Origin: Aphrocallistes beatrix
Lineage: Eukaryota; Porifera; Hexactinellida; Sceptrulophora; Aphrocallistidae
Assembly: GCA_963281255.1 (NCBI GenBank)
Contig: OY725488.1
Coordinates: 3,805,925 to 3,869,924, forward strand
Direction of reading: 5' to 3'
DNA length: 64,000 nt
The position numbers and the translations under genes are program-made. The notes beneath the pieces are model-generated. The model was not told the DNA's origin, did no database searches, and saw only the letters and a list, made by a program, of their open reading frames with translations. This document shows, piece after piece, positions 53,416 through 64,000 of the stretch. Each line of letters opens with the position of its first letter. The first letter of the stretch is position 1.

Positions 53416-56400
53416 TTAATAAAATATTTCAGAAAGTGATAACGTTCCAAATCCGGATGATTCATATATAAAATTTAGAGAATCAGCAAAATTTAAACAA
53501 TCTTTGAATTCTGAAAGGAAACAATTTAAGTATTCTAACTGGTCTAAAAGAGAAGACGAAGAATTTCTTGCTAATAAATATCCATCGCAGCAAAATAAGC
53601 ACAACAAAGAATGTGAATCTGTGAAAACATCAGAAAATAATTTAGACTGATGAGAACATATCGATTCACTGCAAGAAAATTTTCTCGAATATAAAAGGTT
53701 TATTAATTTTCGATATTTCAGATATAAATAAAGTGATAAACCTTGGGAGAAATATGTAAAATTACATTTCGGGCAAATATAAGTTTGATTTAAATGGGAA
53801 TATAATATTTTTATATTATACTCACAATTTTTGCACTCCACATAATATTCTTGAGAACTCTGTAAATTTACGCATTCTAAACTTTGCAATTCAGAAGGTT
53901 GAACATTGAAATTACCTAGTGTTTCATCAATAAAATGTAAATCAACTAGTGGAGCACAAATTCTTGACACAACAGGAATTATTTGATTTAAGAAATAATA
54001 TTTAATATCTATTGTTAATCTTTCTCCATTTAAAGAGCTAGGAACATTAGAGTTTAATCGATCAGGATGGTATGCTCTCTGTAAAGGAGAGCCATTTGTT
54101 CCGTCGTTACAAATCACATAGGGTATTACCTGGCCAATAGCAATCCTCTTGCCTTGCTGTTTTAACCACTTGGCAACTCTAACATGTGGTTGAAGTTTAA
54201 AATCTTTGTAATGCTCTGGATCTTTCGTTAAAGTTTTTAAAATAATAAAATCAGAATTTGGATATTTATTTAAATTGACCTGACGTGAAAAGTCCACTAA
54301 TGATTTTTTCAATTTTGGCATTATCTCATCTTGGCAGTTGGATAATAATATTTCAATGATATCAGAACCACAAACCTTGGCTAAATTACACCAATCTCTT
54401 CGAACAATATCTAATCCTTTTAATTCTCTAACGGGAGCATATTCCCCATTTGACTGTTTAATTAAACTTATTGCTGCATATTTTTTCTTTTTAAGCAATA
54501 ACAAAGGCTTAAAGATGCTATCAATATCGATTTTTATCATTTTATACAATTCATTAACACGGTGCTTGATTTCATTTCCAAGGACTAAAGCTCTTTCTAA
54601 ATCTTCCAAATGAGTATTTACCATGATAGAGTCAGTGTCTCCATAAATAACCTCCAAGCCAAATTGAGATTCTGTGAACTCTTTTGTATTAGCCAATATA
54701 TCTCGTCCTAAGGAGGTTATCATTGATGCTAAAGACTTCGCATAAAATCGAGAATTTGAAAATCCCAAACAACCATATATACTATTTGCTGTAAGTTTCA
54801 AAGCTTTCTGTTGAATGTCATATTTTTGGTATGTCAGTGAATTTGAATTTAGGGCTTTCATCATTAATTTGATCGCCTTCCTTCTCTTCACGAGTTTCTC
54901 TAACTCATTAGGAATAACACCAATTGGTTGGTCAACTACGGGTGCACAATTAGAGTAGTCTGTTCCGACTCTTTTTAATGTACTAAAACAAATGTTATAC
55001 TCTTGAATTATAGATGGGTATAAACTATTGAAATCTAACAGTAGTATGATGTCATTGTAAAGTCCTTTCTTTGGCTCAAACACCAAACCGCCCGCATACG
55101 ATGTTTTTTTATTCGTTCTCTCTGAAAAATCTTTTGATGAAAATCTATCATCTTTTAGATTTGTATGAGGCACTAAATAATTTTTACAATGGAAAGCATG
55201 CAATAATAAAAAGTCATTTCTTTCAGCCCTTCCCCCCAATAGAGTCCTAGATAAAGTATTCCCTACGAGATTAGTAAATTGATAAGCCAACTGTAAAATA
55301 CTCAATTCATTAAATATCTGAAATAGTAATACAGCTTCTTCAATTGAATTTTGAACACATGATATAGCTCCATTTGTAGAACCCATTAGCATAGATTTTA
55401 CTTCGAAATGATCAAAATGATTGTGCAACTTGTGAAGAAATTCAAAACAGAGTGTAGAAACATCATATGATTCAAGTCTTCTCATTTCTTTGACTGAATG
55501 TGATAAATCACATATTATGCGACCACTTGGTAACCTGATAAATTTAGAAAAAATTGAGTTGATTCGTTTTATCCTACATAAAAGTGAAACATTAGAGACT
55601 TTGTGAAATAAGGCACGATGATATATCATATCTAACCAATATAGGGTATCATGGCCCCAAATGAAATCAGGGTCAAAACATACGATTTGCTTTAAAAAAT
55701 TGGTGATCAAACTCTTCTCGTTTTCGTGAAAAAATACGGTATAGGAGTTCACATTGGCCCAAACTAATATATCTGACTGTGTTGAAGAATTTACAAAAAT
55801 TGTAGAAGAACTACATATATTCACAACTTTTTTAAGGCGGGATGAAATAAGTGAAGTGTCATCAATGTTAAATGAATCATAAATACAATAACTAAGAATA
55901 CATATTTCAGGATGGCAATTTAGATTACTACTATAGATATATTTAATACAAATAGACATAACAGTAAATAATGGGAGAGGTAATTGATCATTATTATGAT
56001 TAACACTTTTCAATCCAATAGCTGAAAAATTATATGGACACCAACTAGGGAAGTCTTGAGATTCAACAATGACATCATAAATATTTAGCCAGCACGGGCC
56101 CTTTATTGAACAATATAATAGCAGAGTTTCCAAGGCACTAACAGCTGAGCCGGATACACAAATAAATGAATCCTTCACCAAATTAGGTGGGATCTCTTTA
56201 AATTTCCTTGAATAAGTTATTTCTAAAAATTCTAATTCTTCAATATTATTGCTAAATGGACCAAAGCATAATTTTTTAAATACCCTTTTCGAGGAAAAAT
56301 CGCAAATTTTATTCGAATTCGCGAAAGAATAAAATTCGCTATAACATCTATCAAACTTTTGATCTATACTTAAAGAGGCATTGGAAACAGGTAATAGATA

Positions 56401-56832
56401 TACAATACGAGGGATATCTTTTATCATGCAACAACAAGAAAAAAAATTTGATTCATTTTTGAGATCACACAGTCGAATCTTCCCAATTAACATAACAGCT
56501 CCAACAAATTCGGGTAAATAATTCACGATATCCCAAGCATCAATCCAATAAAAAGATAATCTAGTTCCATCCATAAATTTTTCAGCAGTAATATCTTGCA
56601 ATAAAGTCAGTTTTGCTGTATAATTACAAAGAATTTCATCTTCCCTTTCAAATTCTAATCGAATTTTATCAATAGAGTCGTGAAATTCAATTAGATCGGA
56701 ATTTTTACTCGTGTTTAAAAATTGAAAGTCAGATGATTTGTTGTGGAAATCTTTGGATATAAAGAGTAGATAATAAAAGTAGAATAACACAAGGTACGTC
56801 AAAAACAAGAAAAGAATTGCAATAATATGCAC
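53416..56832 (-). CDS. POLA1: DNA polymerase alpha catalytic subunit (POLA1)
   Basis: 1,138-codon open frame of the B-family polymerase that extends primase-made RNA primers. Polymerase motifs: LLLDFNSLYPSIIQEYNICF (motif A, Asp600), KLTANSIYGCLGFSNSRFYA (motif B, from 679), VIYGDTDSI (motif C, Asp732 and Asp734) and LLLKKKKYAA (near 780). LKGLDIVRRDW and TLLGGRAERNDFLLLHAF are alpha-specific. The exonuclease-like domain is degenerate (DPDFIWGHD), as expected for alpha. Two C-terminal zinc sites: C1000, C1003, C1020, C1023 and C1054, C1059, C1078, C1081; the second binds the B subunit. The left edge is a GTG, not ATG. The first 26 codons are hydrophobic and probably intron: a minus-strand acceptor CCAAAG lies at 56751-56756. 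The first in-frame ATG is codon 87. Human POLA1 has 1,462 residues, so the N-terminal region is missing or in upstream exons. No other intron is needed. Confidence 0.95.
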   Translation of the reverse strand: MHIIAILFLFLTYLVLFYFYYLLFISKDFHNKSSDFQFLNTSKNSDLIEFHDSIDKIRLEFEREDEILCNYTAKLTLLQDITAEKFMDGTRLSFYWIDAWDIVNYLPEFVGAVMLIGKIRLCDLKNESNFFSCCCMIKDIPRIVYLLPVSNASLSIDQKFDRCYSEFYSFANSNKICDFSSKRVFKKLCFGPFSNNIEELEFLEITYSRKFKEIPPNLVKDSFICVSGSAVSALETLLLYCSIKGPCWLNIYDVIVESQDFPSWCPYNFSAIGLKSVNHNNDQLPLPLFTVMSICIKYIYSSNLNCHPEICILSYCIYDSFNIDDTSLISSRLKKVVNICSSSTIFVNSSTQSDILVWANVNSYTVFFHENEKSLITNFLKQIVCFDPDFIWGHDTLYWLDMIYHRALFHKVSNVSLLCRIKRINSIFSKFIRLPSGRIICDLSHSVKEMRRLESYDVSTLCFEFLHKLHNHFDHFEVKSMLMGSTNGAISCVQNSIEEAVLLFQIFNELSILQLAYQFTNLVGNTLSRTLLGGRAERNDFLLLHAFHCKNYLVPHTNLKDDRFSSKDFSERTNKKTSYAGGLVFEPKKGLYNDIILLLDFNSLYPSIIQEYNICFSTLKRVGTDYSNCAPVVDQPIGVIPNELEKLVKRRKAIKLMMKALNSNSLTYQKYDIQQKALKLTANSIYGCLGFSNSRFYAKSLASMITSLGRDILANTKEFTESQFGLEVIYGDTDSIMVNTHLEDLERALVLGNEIKHRVNELYKMIKIDIDSIFKPLLLLKKKKYAAISLIKQSNGEYAPVRELKGLDIVRRDWCNLAKVCGSDIIEILLSNCQDEIMPKLKKSLVDFSRQVNLNKYPNSDFIILKTLTKDPEHYKDFKLQPHVRVAKWLKQQGKRIAIGQVIPYVICNDGTNGSPLQRAYHPDRLNSNVPSSLNGERLTIDIKYYFLNQIIPVVSRICAPLVDLHFIDETLGNFNVQPSELQSLECVNLQSSQEYYVECKNCEYNIKILYSHLNQTYICPKCNFTYFSQGLSLYLYLKYRKLINLLYSRKFSCSESICSHQSKLFSDVFTDSHSLLCLFCCDGYLLARNSSSSLLDQLEYLNCFLSEFKDCLNFADSLNFIYESSGFGTLSLSEIFY

Positions 56833-56860
56833 ATATTGATAAATGGCCTACTTAATACAC
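56751..56860 (-). other. Candidate 110-base intron before the POLA1 main exon
   Basis: On the minus strand GTGTATTAAG at 56860 could be a donor and AG at 56752-56751 the acceptor, with phases that match. The sequence before the donor encodes SDLFDEIDS, acidic like POLA1 N-termini, but no start codon is found within 60 bases. Speculative. Confidence 0.3.
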
Positions 56861-58089
56861 GGCTGTCTATTTCATCGAAAAGGTCAGAAAAATAGAAGGC
56901 CAGTTTGAACACAGTTCAGTTTAATTACACCGATAAATCAAAAACCGTATACGAAAGATCCTGAAAATGTGTTATCATCATATACAAACATCATATCAGA
57001 GTATGTAATTCAGCAGTCAAAAAAGTACTTCGTATACTATCATGTGATTGCGTAATGTGCTCTTTAGAGTGAAAATTGCTGCTGCATTTCCACTGGACAA
57101 CACACATTTAGATGCCTAAGATGTTAAATCGATTTTAGGGGGTATTTTGCGTACTGAATCTGAAAATGTCATCAGTTTTGCCGAATTGGCTCGAGTTTCC
57201 AAGAAAATTTTTTTGATTTACGAAAAGTAGCTAAAAGCAGCGCAAAGTACACTGATATTTTTTAATATAATAATAGTGGGCTTGTAACAGACTTACTGGA
57301 AATGTACTTAAAAAATTTTCTCGCACAAAAAGAATCAACAGGAGGAACTGTTTTGAGGACTAAAATAGTTAAAAACATTAATTGGTGATTGTTGTGATTT
57401 AGAACATCAAGCAAATTTTGTAAACATTTACAAATCGACAGCTGTATTATTTTTTTGTTGAGAGATACAAGGCAGGTTTTGAAACACAATATGCAGATCC
57501 CATTGATCATTCTGATCTCCAAGTTCTATGACAAAATAGGCTCTTTTAATGAACTCATCAATGTACTGATTTAAACTCATTTCCGATTAAGTCATTTTTA
57601 AATAGAATGGACCCCATGTCATTGCAGGGTTAAGAAAATATCTGATAGATTTTCTGTTTACTAAAGATGTACTCGCCACAAATGATGCGAAACTCATCAG
57701 AGTAGTTAGAGCAGCTTCTTCGTAGCGATATCATTGTTTTAATAATACTAATGTAATCATATCTTGAATAGTGTGTAAACCAAACAACATTTTAAATAGG
57801 ATAAAATAAGATTTTAAAATTCCCTAATCATATTTCTAACGACATATAATTTCAAGTTAAATTTTAAAGAGTGGTCAAGTTAGCGACTTTGGATCAATTT
57901 AGTCATTTTTATGAACAATGGATTATATGTATGTTCCTTGGCCCCTTTTGAAAAAGCTAAGTTTTTCCATAACAATTCCAATGTTGTAAATGTTGATGCT
58001 GTTACTCTCTAAGTCCGCACACAGCTGATATCTTGTTTATCTGAGATGAATGCCCAAACCTTTCGTGCCCTGGTTCGACTATTACGCAA
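56861..58089. other. Intergenic or 5' region of POLA1
   Basis: A minus-strand frame at 57262-57522 has no recognisable family. Any POLA1 upstream exon should lie here. Confidence 0.35.
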
Positions 58090-58287
58090 CCGTAATCTAT
58101 ATTTCACCGAGCGAAAATTTCTCGTTGCTCTTGGGAACGTTCAATCAAATATCGCAAACCCAGCTCTGCTAAATCTGTTTTTCACAAAAGTTTGGGTTTT
58201 CTCAAGGATGATGAAGTTTGTAAAAAATGGTTTAGAGCCATTCCAAGACCCAGAGAAGATTACCAGAACAACAAAAATCTAAAGGTA
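58090..58287 (+). pseudogene. THAP-like domain fragment
   Basis: One plus-strand frame reads SLGFLKDDEVCKKWFRAIPR followed by NKNLK and then a GTAAGT donor at 58285. Phe-Leu-Lys-Asp, then Trp about ten residues later, then Ile-Pro-Arg is the middle of a THAP zinc finger. The first Cys pair is not intact. Likely from a P-type transposon or a THAP gene. Confidence 0.4.
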
Positions 58288-59165
58288 AGTACTTTTATAT
58301 TCTTATTTATAAACTGATTCATTGAAAGGACATGGAAACCTACTCACAAGGAATATTTGAATACGTTTTCCAGGGTTACTGATGATGGCGAGGAATTTGA
58401 ATTAGAAAAACTTATCACAAATTTAGATCAGGTCACCCTTCTAGAAAAGCTATTTCCCAAGTTGAGTTCCTCACATATGTGTCAGGTTATGCAGTTTTTT
58501 ATACCTCAATAAATCAAATGGCTGTTCAACGTGTTGAGACTTTTCTAAGACTGAAAATCTATATAAGTTAACGATGGCATTATTATTGCAGAAATGTTTA
58601 GCAACGGTTTCTAATTGTTTACTTTCCAATAAAGTCAAGACATGTAATGCGATAGTTCTAGGTCAAGACAATAATAAACTTAAAAAATTCAAATACTAAT
58701 TTCTAGTTTTTTATTTCTTTTAGTTTAAAACCTGTCTTCATCACTCTTATGGAATATGTCTATTAAGAAGTAGAAGGACGTCTCATTAGTACAAGACTGT
58801 CTATTAATATGTAGAGTCTTTCCCAATAACTTCTCAAACTCGAATGTTTATTTTGTATTTATACCTGTATAAGCTATATATTGTGTCATATTTGTTTTCT
58901 TCAGAGAGTAAAAAATTACAAAGACCAGATATGTCTTGGTTTTAAAACAATTAATGGTCATATTTGTGAGTGGGTTCAAATGCTTAATTAATCATATATA
59001 ACGTAATACAGGATAAATGTAAATTTGAATATAGTATCAATCCCTGGTGCCAAAAGAAGAGTGACTACCATTGCTTTAGGTATAGAATGCTATGATTATA
59101 TATATTATAACTTGATAAATTCGAGTGTGTAGATTTGGAACCTGAAATGCGATTAGATATATCCT
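58288..59165. other. Intergenic, nothing recognised
   Basis: No gene or clear repeat. Confidence 0.4.
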
Positions 59166-59170
59166 TAGCA

Positions 59171-59313
59171 CAGTGATTCAAAACCTGGGGTCCACGGAAG
59201 GTATCAGGGACAACAGGGTTCAAATTTTGTATCACGGTTAATGAGAGAGGGGGTCCATAGAATATAGAAATATTGCATGGGGTATAGGGTCAAAAAAGGT
59301 CGAAAACTGCTGC
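59171..59313. repeat. Possible hAT-type MITE
   Basis: CAGTGATTCAAAACCTGGGG at left and GGTCGAAAACTGCTG at right are imperfect inverted ends of hAT form. The 8-bp flanks match only partly (CCTTAGCA, CTTAAATG). Confidence 0.4.
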
Positions 59314-59365
59314 TTAAATGCTAGTTTAAAAGCATTCGTTTTCAAAAATAGAACAATTTTAAAAC

Positions 59366-59517
59366 AAGCAGTCTCCATCTAGACATTCCACAAATGAGCC
59401 GCGATACTAAGTGAGCATCGTCTAGCACAGGAGAACTTATTTGAGCAAAATCTGTGACAGAATATACTCACTTGGTATCGAGGCGCATTTGTGGGATGTC
59501 CGGAAGGTGACTGCTTG
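59366..59517. repeat. Foldback repeat
   Basis: Arms of about 50 bp: CAAGCAGTCTCCATCTAGAC and its near-complement GTCCGGAAGGTGACTGCTTG, with ACAAATGAGCCGCGATAC versus GTATCGAGGCGCATTTGT, around a 50-bp centre. Confidence 0.8.
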
Positions 59518-60639
59518 ATCAAGTTGGAGGAAATCATTTGAATTTTTTTATACATGATACAACCATTGATGAGTCAAAATTACCTGGTCATGAAATATTT
59601 TTATAGAAAGGTGTTGTGATGCCTAAAAGATTTTTCGTCTATATAATCTAATCTATACGTATCCCTTATTTTTCAAGTTAATCCACTTTTAACACCTACT
59701 CGAGGTGTGAGAATTATGAAATTTGTAAGGGAAAGTTTTTGGGCAACACGAAAGCATAGTTTTGCTCCCCATCAATAGTTACAAGTCTAAAATCCTTGTA
59801 ATTTGTTGTGTACTTTTATCGATGAAAATTGATATTACAATCATAAACTTTTAGAAATCTCAAACTAGCTTCTGGATCGCATTTTATAGTGTGAAATGAA
59901 TAATGGATTTAAAATCAAGATTGTAAAAAATGGTACGTCATACCCGTACTCTCAAAACACCTATTTCCAGAATTTCAGACTTTAATATCTTATGGTTTGG
60001 CCATACGGAAATCACCGATAAAAAATATAACATATAATTATAGCCACTCATTTCAGAAGTTGGCCACTATACGTGGTATAGTCGGCAAACTAACAATATG
60101 CATGTGTGATAATGAAGTGGTGGACTTTAGTCCGAGTACTGTATATACTAGAGGAGCTCTTTATCAAGGTTTATTAACCCGATCAGTTTAATTTTAAATT
60201 TGGATCGATGATTTTTCTCTCTTGATCAATATGGTGGTCATGAATACCAGGTCGACTTGACTCAAACGCCACAGAGAGAGGAACTTGACTCAAACGCTAC
60301 AGAGAGAGGATCAAAACATGAACAGAAGGAAATTCCATAGAGTGAATATTGTTAAAATTTATCGTGAAAATTTGCTTAATTTACAAATTTGTTTGGCCTT
60401 TTAAAAAAGAAGAATCTTATTTATATCGACTAACTGTTTCTTCATTTTGCTTAATCGCTGAAATTCATAACAATTTATTCATTGTATCAGTCGAAATGGC
60501 GGATATAGAGGTGCAAACACCTCTACAATAAGGACTGCCAACAGGATGGAAAATTTGTGCAAAGGAGGCCTATATAGAAACATGTCAAGTGCGAATTTCT
60601 AATAACTAAGATGGTTTGGTGCCTCCTGACAATTTTTTA
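59518..60639. other. Intergenic, with a Tc1-type end near 60110-60150
   Basis: GTGGTGGACTTTAGTCCGAG followed by TACTGTATA resembles a worn Tc1-type MITE right end. A duplicated ACTCAAACGC(C/T)ACAGAGAGAG lies at 60260-60310. Confidence 0.4.
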
Positions 60640-60910
60640 GGAAAGTAAACACTTAATCGAGTATATATAAGATTCCTCCAATTTTATCGGGGTAAATCGA
60701 GGATTTGACGAATTTATCAATTAGTTTCTTACTTATTTGATAATTTTTTAATGATATGGACCTCAAAATTGTTTGGCCCCATTGGAGACTATAGAACACA
60801 AAGATTCAGAAGAAAGGCCAAATAAAACTCAAACCAAATAGCTCTATAAAGGAGTTCTTTTATATAATGCCCGGGAAATCGCCTATTTAATATCAGATAT
60901 TTAGTGATTA
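60640..60910 (-). repeat. Inverted copy of the long non-coding repeat
   Basis: Reverse match to 9470-9660 (GATTTCCCGAGCATTATATA and GGTGCCAAAACAATG landmarks). Confidence 0.75.
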
Positions 60911-60959
60911 TTAGATCATGGAAATTTGTGTTTTTCAATGTACTTTTGATTTAAGTATA

Positions 60960-61443
60960 CAGTGCCTGGACAAAAGTACTCGATCACCACAGAAACTGCC
61001 ATACAAATAGTGTTAAAGTGGGTCTATTCATAAAGGAATATGTTCTCAAACTGTAAGGAATACTCTATTTTTTATTTCAAATTCGTAAACTACACATTCT
61101 AATTACTCATAATTGATAGCCTCAGCTTAATTACTAACTCCCAAGTTAATAAATATCAACATTTGCTACTTGATGCTACTTGTCCCAAGTCACAACCATT
61201 ATATATGATGGCGTTTAGTGATACAAAGTGGCATAGGTTCATAATTTTCAACATAAGAATAGGTAATTGAGTTGAAACTCTCAATTATGAGTAATTAGAA
61301 TGTGTACGTAGATTGCGAATTTGAACTTAAAAATAGAGTATTTTCTACTGTTTAGGGACATGTTCCTTTTTAAAAAGATCTAATTTAATACTATTTGTAT
61401 GTAAGTTTTCGTGGTGGTCGAATACTTTTGTCCGGGCAGTGTA
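60960..61443. mobile_element. Tc1-type MITE, full length
   Basis: CAGTGCCTGGACAAAAGTAC at left, CTTTTGTCCGGGCAGTG at right, TA outside. Most of the element is inverted repeat; interior blocks such as CTACACATTCTAATTACTCA occur in both arms. It is inserted inside the long repeat family. Confidence 0.85.
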
Positions 61444-62060
61444 TATTTGGTTCGAATATACCTAAAAGATCAGTATAAAAGCGAATAAATGCCTGTGAAT
61501 GCTTTTGTTCATTTTAAAAAACTCATTTTACATTCTTCTTAACATCTAAACATAAAATCTCTATATATCGGGAGCATAAAATTTCAAAATTGACCGTCTT
61601 TAAAAAATATTAAGTCAAAATTGGTTTGAGATAGAGGTTTGAAAAATTCAAGAGTTGTTCCATATCATTAGGCGATGAACGTAGGACCACTTTATTTTCG
61701 ATATCTTATAACCTGGCGATTTTATTCCTGATTTACCAAAAAAAACAGAAGTTTATTTTTAGGGACTTTTTTTCAGATACCAATAAAATTTACAGTTTTT
61801 GTCATTTTACTTTATTTTGGTCCAATGAGGTCGTAAATCTGATAGACTAACTATGAATCGAATTTGGAAGCATTTGTTTCCTTGGTAAATCCTAAAAATT
61901 TTTTTGAGCGGCCGGATTTCTACCATTAAGATGTGCTAGCGATAAACGAAAAAAAACAGACTTTGAGACACTGTATCTCAAAAACTAAAATGAGAATCAA
62001 AAACGGTTTGGAATGTGCAAGTATTTATGAGATACGTGCCCACGCTTAACATCAACATTT
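61444..62060 (+). repeat. Long non-coding repeat, right part
   Basis: Matches 10120-10720 and 10796-11250 (GTTCCATATCATTAGGCGAT, TTTGAGACACTGTATCTCAA). It ends without the GGTATCC terminus. Confidence 0.75.
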
Positions 62061-62153
62061 TAAAGCCGGAGAATTAGTAGTTTTTTCTATGGCTTCAGGC
62101 ATGCTCACTATGAGGTCATCCAATATTGGCACCTGGTTATAATCTAGAATAGG

Positions 62154-62632
62154 TACACTGCCCTACCAAAAGTATTTATACACCTCAATATTTCCCATTA
62201 ATATAGTACTAAAATGGCTATATTAAAGAATGATCATGCACTTAAAATATAAGAGATATAGTATATTTGATTTCAGATTCGTATTCTACGCATTTGAATT
62301 ACCTATTTTCTAAGTTTCAAATCAATTGCTAATTGCCAAGGTTAAAATTCCCGACCTGTGCCACCATGTACCACTTTTCTAGAATCTCAACCACTGTAGC
62401 AGATGGTGATAGGTGACACAGGGTAGCACAGGATGATAAATTTCGGCATAGTTAAAACTTAATTGATTTGAAAACTCTAAAATAGGTAATTCAAATGCGT
62501 AGAATACGAATCTGAAATCAAATATACTGTATCTCGTCTAGTTTAACTGCATGACAGTTCAGTAATAGACGCATTTAGTACTATTTTAATGGAAATATTG
62601 AGGTGTACGAATACTTTTGGTAGGGTAGTGTA
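62154..62632. mobile_element. Tc1-type MITE (CACTGCCCTACC family), full length
   Basis: TACACTGCCCTACCAAAAGT at left and ACTTTTGGTAGGGTAGTGTA at right, long imperfect arms. Same family as the outer element at 28245-32633. Confidence 0.85.
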
Positions 62633-63207
62633 TTTCTGTTGCAGATAGGGACTTAATAATAGGTATTATTTACTAATAGGTTATCATTGTCCAAAAATTG
62701 AATGAAAAACTGTTTGTGGCTTCATATGTGCGGGTAATGACGCCATCGTATATGGTACTTGTGTCATCATTATAACTTAACACCTTTTAATGATTAAGTT
62801 TTTTAATAAATTGAAAGAGACGAATAAAATTAATGTTGTTTTGTTTTAAATTAAGATAATATGAATGCAAATCTAAAATGCTATCGAATCTAAACGCAGA
62901 GCGTGTGAGCGAGAAACCAACAAATGGAACTATAATACATGACTGAAACTAAGTTATACCAGGTCATTACGTATAGAGATCCAATTTTAATACTAACAAA
63001 GATGCTAAAGATTCCCATCAGTTCAAAATATTACGATGGGTTTCGCAAGTACGAATATAAATAAACATAGACCTGACTCAATGCTTCATTTGCATCATAC
63101 AACACTTCGCACATAGATCGTTTCATACACATACTATATATCGCTTCGCACATACTATACTATGGATCACGAGGTGCGCAAATGCTGCATACATTAGGGT
63201 TTCGGGG
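62633..63207. other. Intergenic, nothing recognised
   Basis: CGCTTCGCACATA occurs twice around 63105-63155. Confidence 0.4.
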
Positions 63208-63325
63208 GGAGGAGGATCGTGGAAAAATACGCATGATGAAGGAGCAGAAGGGGAGGATCGTGAAATAATATGCATGATGAAGAAGCAGAGGGGGAGGATC
63301 GTGGAACTATACGCATGATGAGAGA
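63208..63325. repeat. Minisatellite, about 42-bp unit, three copies
   Basis: Units carry GGGGAGGATCGTG, then ATACGCATGATGA and a purine-rich tail. Units differ at a few positions. Confidence 0.8.
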
Positions 63326-63379
63326 TCAATTGGAAACCATTCGGGATTGGATTAGAGTAGAATAATAGAATTGTAAATA

Positions 63380-63855
63380 CAGTAGACCCTCGATTATCCG
63401 ACACCTCGATTATCCGAACAGTGTGTTCGAGTACCACTCATTTTATCAAATACTTTTCAATCGAATTTGTGAAAATAATGTGTCCGGATAACTGAAATAA
63501 TGTGTTTGGATAACTAAATGATGTGCTCAGATTACTGAAATAATGTGTTCAGATAACTGAAATGATATGTTCGGATAACTGAAATAATGTGTTCAGATAA
63601 CTGAAATGATGTTTAATAAATCAATTCCTTAAAAATGTATGTTCCAAAATTGTGCGCAGCATTGTCAATTTGTTTGGCTATACATACGTGTAAGTAGTAT
63701 TCAAATCATAATACGTTCTTTAATAACATCTAAGTTGGTACATGTGCATTTAAGAGCGTAAAATACGTATTTCGCTTATCCGAACGATTTCACTTATCCG
63801 AACACCAATCTTTGAGCTAACAAACGGAGGTGTTCGGATAACCGAGGGTGTACTG
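63380..63855. mobile_element. Pogo/Tigger-like MITE with internal TIR-derived tandem repeat
   Basis: CAGTAGACCCTCGATTATCC at left, GGTGTTCGGATAACCGAGG then GTGTACTG at right, TA on both sides. 63476-63612 holds about six 22-bp units built on GTGTTCGGATAACTGAA, which itself resembles the terminal repeat. Confidence 0.85.
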
Positions 63856-63857
63856 TA

Positions 63858-64000
63858 TCAGCATTTCAAAATATTGATGGCTATTGAGACTTCAATGCGT
63901 TAATTGAATGTTTGTAGCCAATTATATATCAAGGTTTCAGGCTTTATTATATTATAAAATAATGATATAATGACCATGACATAACCGCCTGCCCGCTTCC
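63858..64000. other. Window edge, nothing recognised
   Basis: AT-rich sequence. Confidence 0.4.

Noticed and set aside
56758-56832. Membrane or signal segment at the POLA1 N-terminus
   Set aside because: The hydrophobic run follows a GTG, precedes a splice-acceptor-like AG, and makes no sense for a nuclear polymerase. It is probably pyrimidine-rich intron.
1-64000. CRISPR arrays, operons, bacterial promoters, tRNA and rRNA genes
   Set aside because: No short regularly spaced repeats with unique spacers, no tRNA B-box with a cloverleaf, and no rRNA core sequence was found. The content is eukaryotic.

Overview
The window is strongly AT-rich nuclear DNA from an animal. Three housekeeping genes stand in a sea of transposable elements (TEs): the CORVET tether subunit VPS8 (+, about 19.1-22.9 kb), the DNA polymerase alpha catalytic subunit (-, 53.4-56.8 kb) and a probable mitochondrial ribosomal protein mS22 gene (-, 7.2-7.9 kb). 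mS22, THAP/P-type, mariner, maT and KRBA2-like Ginger elements together point to a metazoan. The two large genes keep almost all of their coding sequence in single exons, so the genome looks intron-poor. I cannot name the species.

Layout. 0-6.4 kb: Helitron pieces around a 3.6-kb Ginger-like DNA transposon (1468-5036) with terminal inverted repeats and a TATA target duplication, then a Ty3/gypsy fragment and a MITE. 6.7-7.9 kb: the mS22-like gene, cut by a Helitron end and a Tc1-type MITE. 8.0-11.3 kb: a maT transposon whose catalytic half is inverted, then long non-coding repeats. 11.6 kb: an unidentified exon with six EDPKQ repeats. 11.8-13.0 kb: two facing Helitrons. 14-17 kb: repeat copy with an inserted MITE, a decayed Ginger copy and a hAT MITE with a perfect 8-bp target duplication. 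19-23 kb: VPS8. 24-28 kb: Helitrons, a decayed maT, and a tandem array split by a Helitron, which gives a clean empty site. 28.2-32.6 kb: four nested layers of TEs. 33.8-36.2 kb: Helitron cluster around a 200-N gap whose flanks are exact inverted copies. 36.2-38.9 kb: MULE-like remnant, 1.9-kb TTAA-flanked element, broken RING fragment. 41.8-45.7 kb: P-type (THAP) and mariner remnants, MITEs, Helitron. 45.8-51.2 kb: gypsy remnant, a complete-ended Ginger copy, and a foldback MITE holding a Helitron. 53.4-56.8 kb: POLA1. 58-64 kb: MITEs, foldbacks and satellite-like repeats.

The dominant signal is one non-autonomous Helitron family, with about 20 full or partial copies. It starts with TC, ends with CTTG or CTTA after hairpins, and sits between A and T. 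No autonomous Helitron Rep/helicase gene is present. Most transposase genes are broken. The largest and best preserved TE gene set is the Ginger-like one at 1.8-4.7 kb, which appears to carry a zinc finger, a CXC Cys-rich motif and a USP-like (C19) protease-type module after its integrase.
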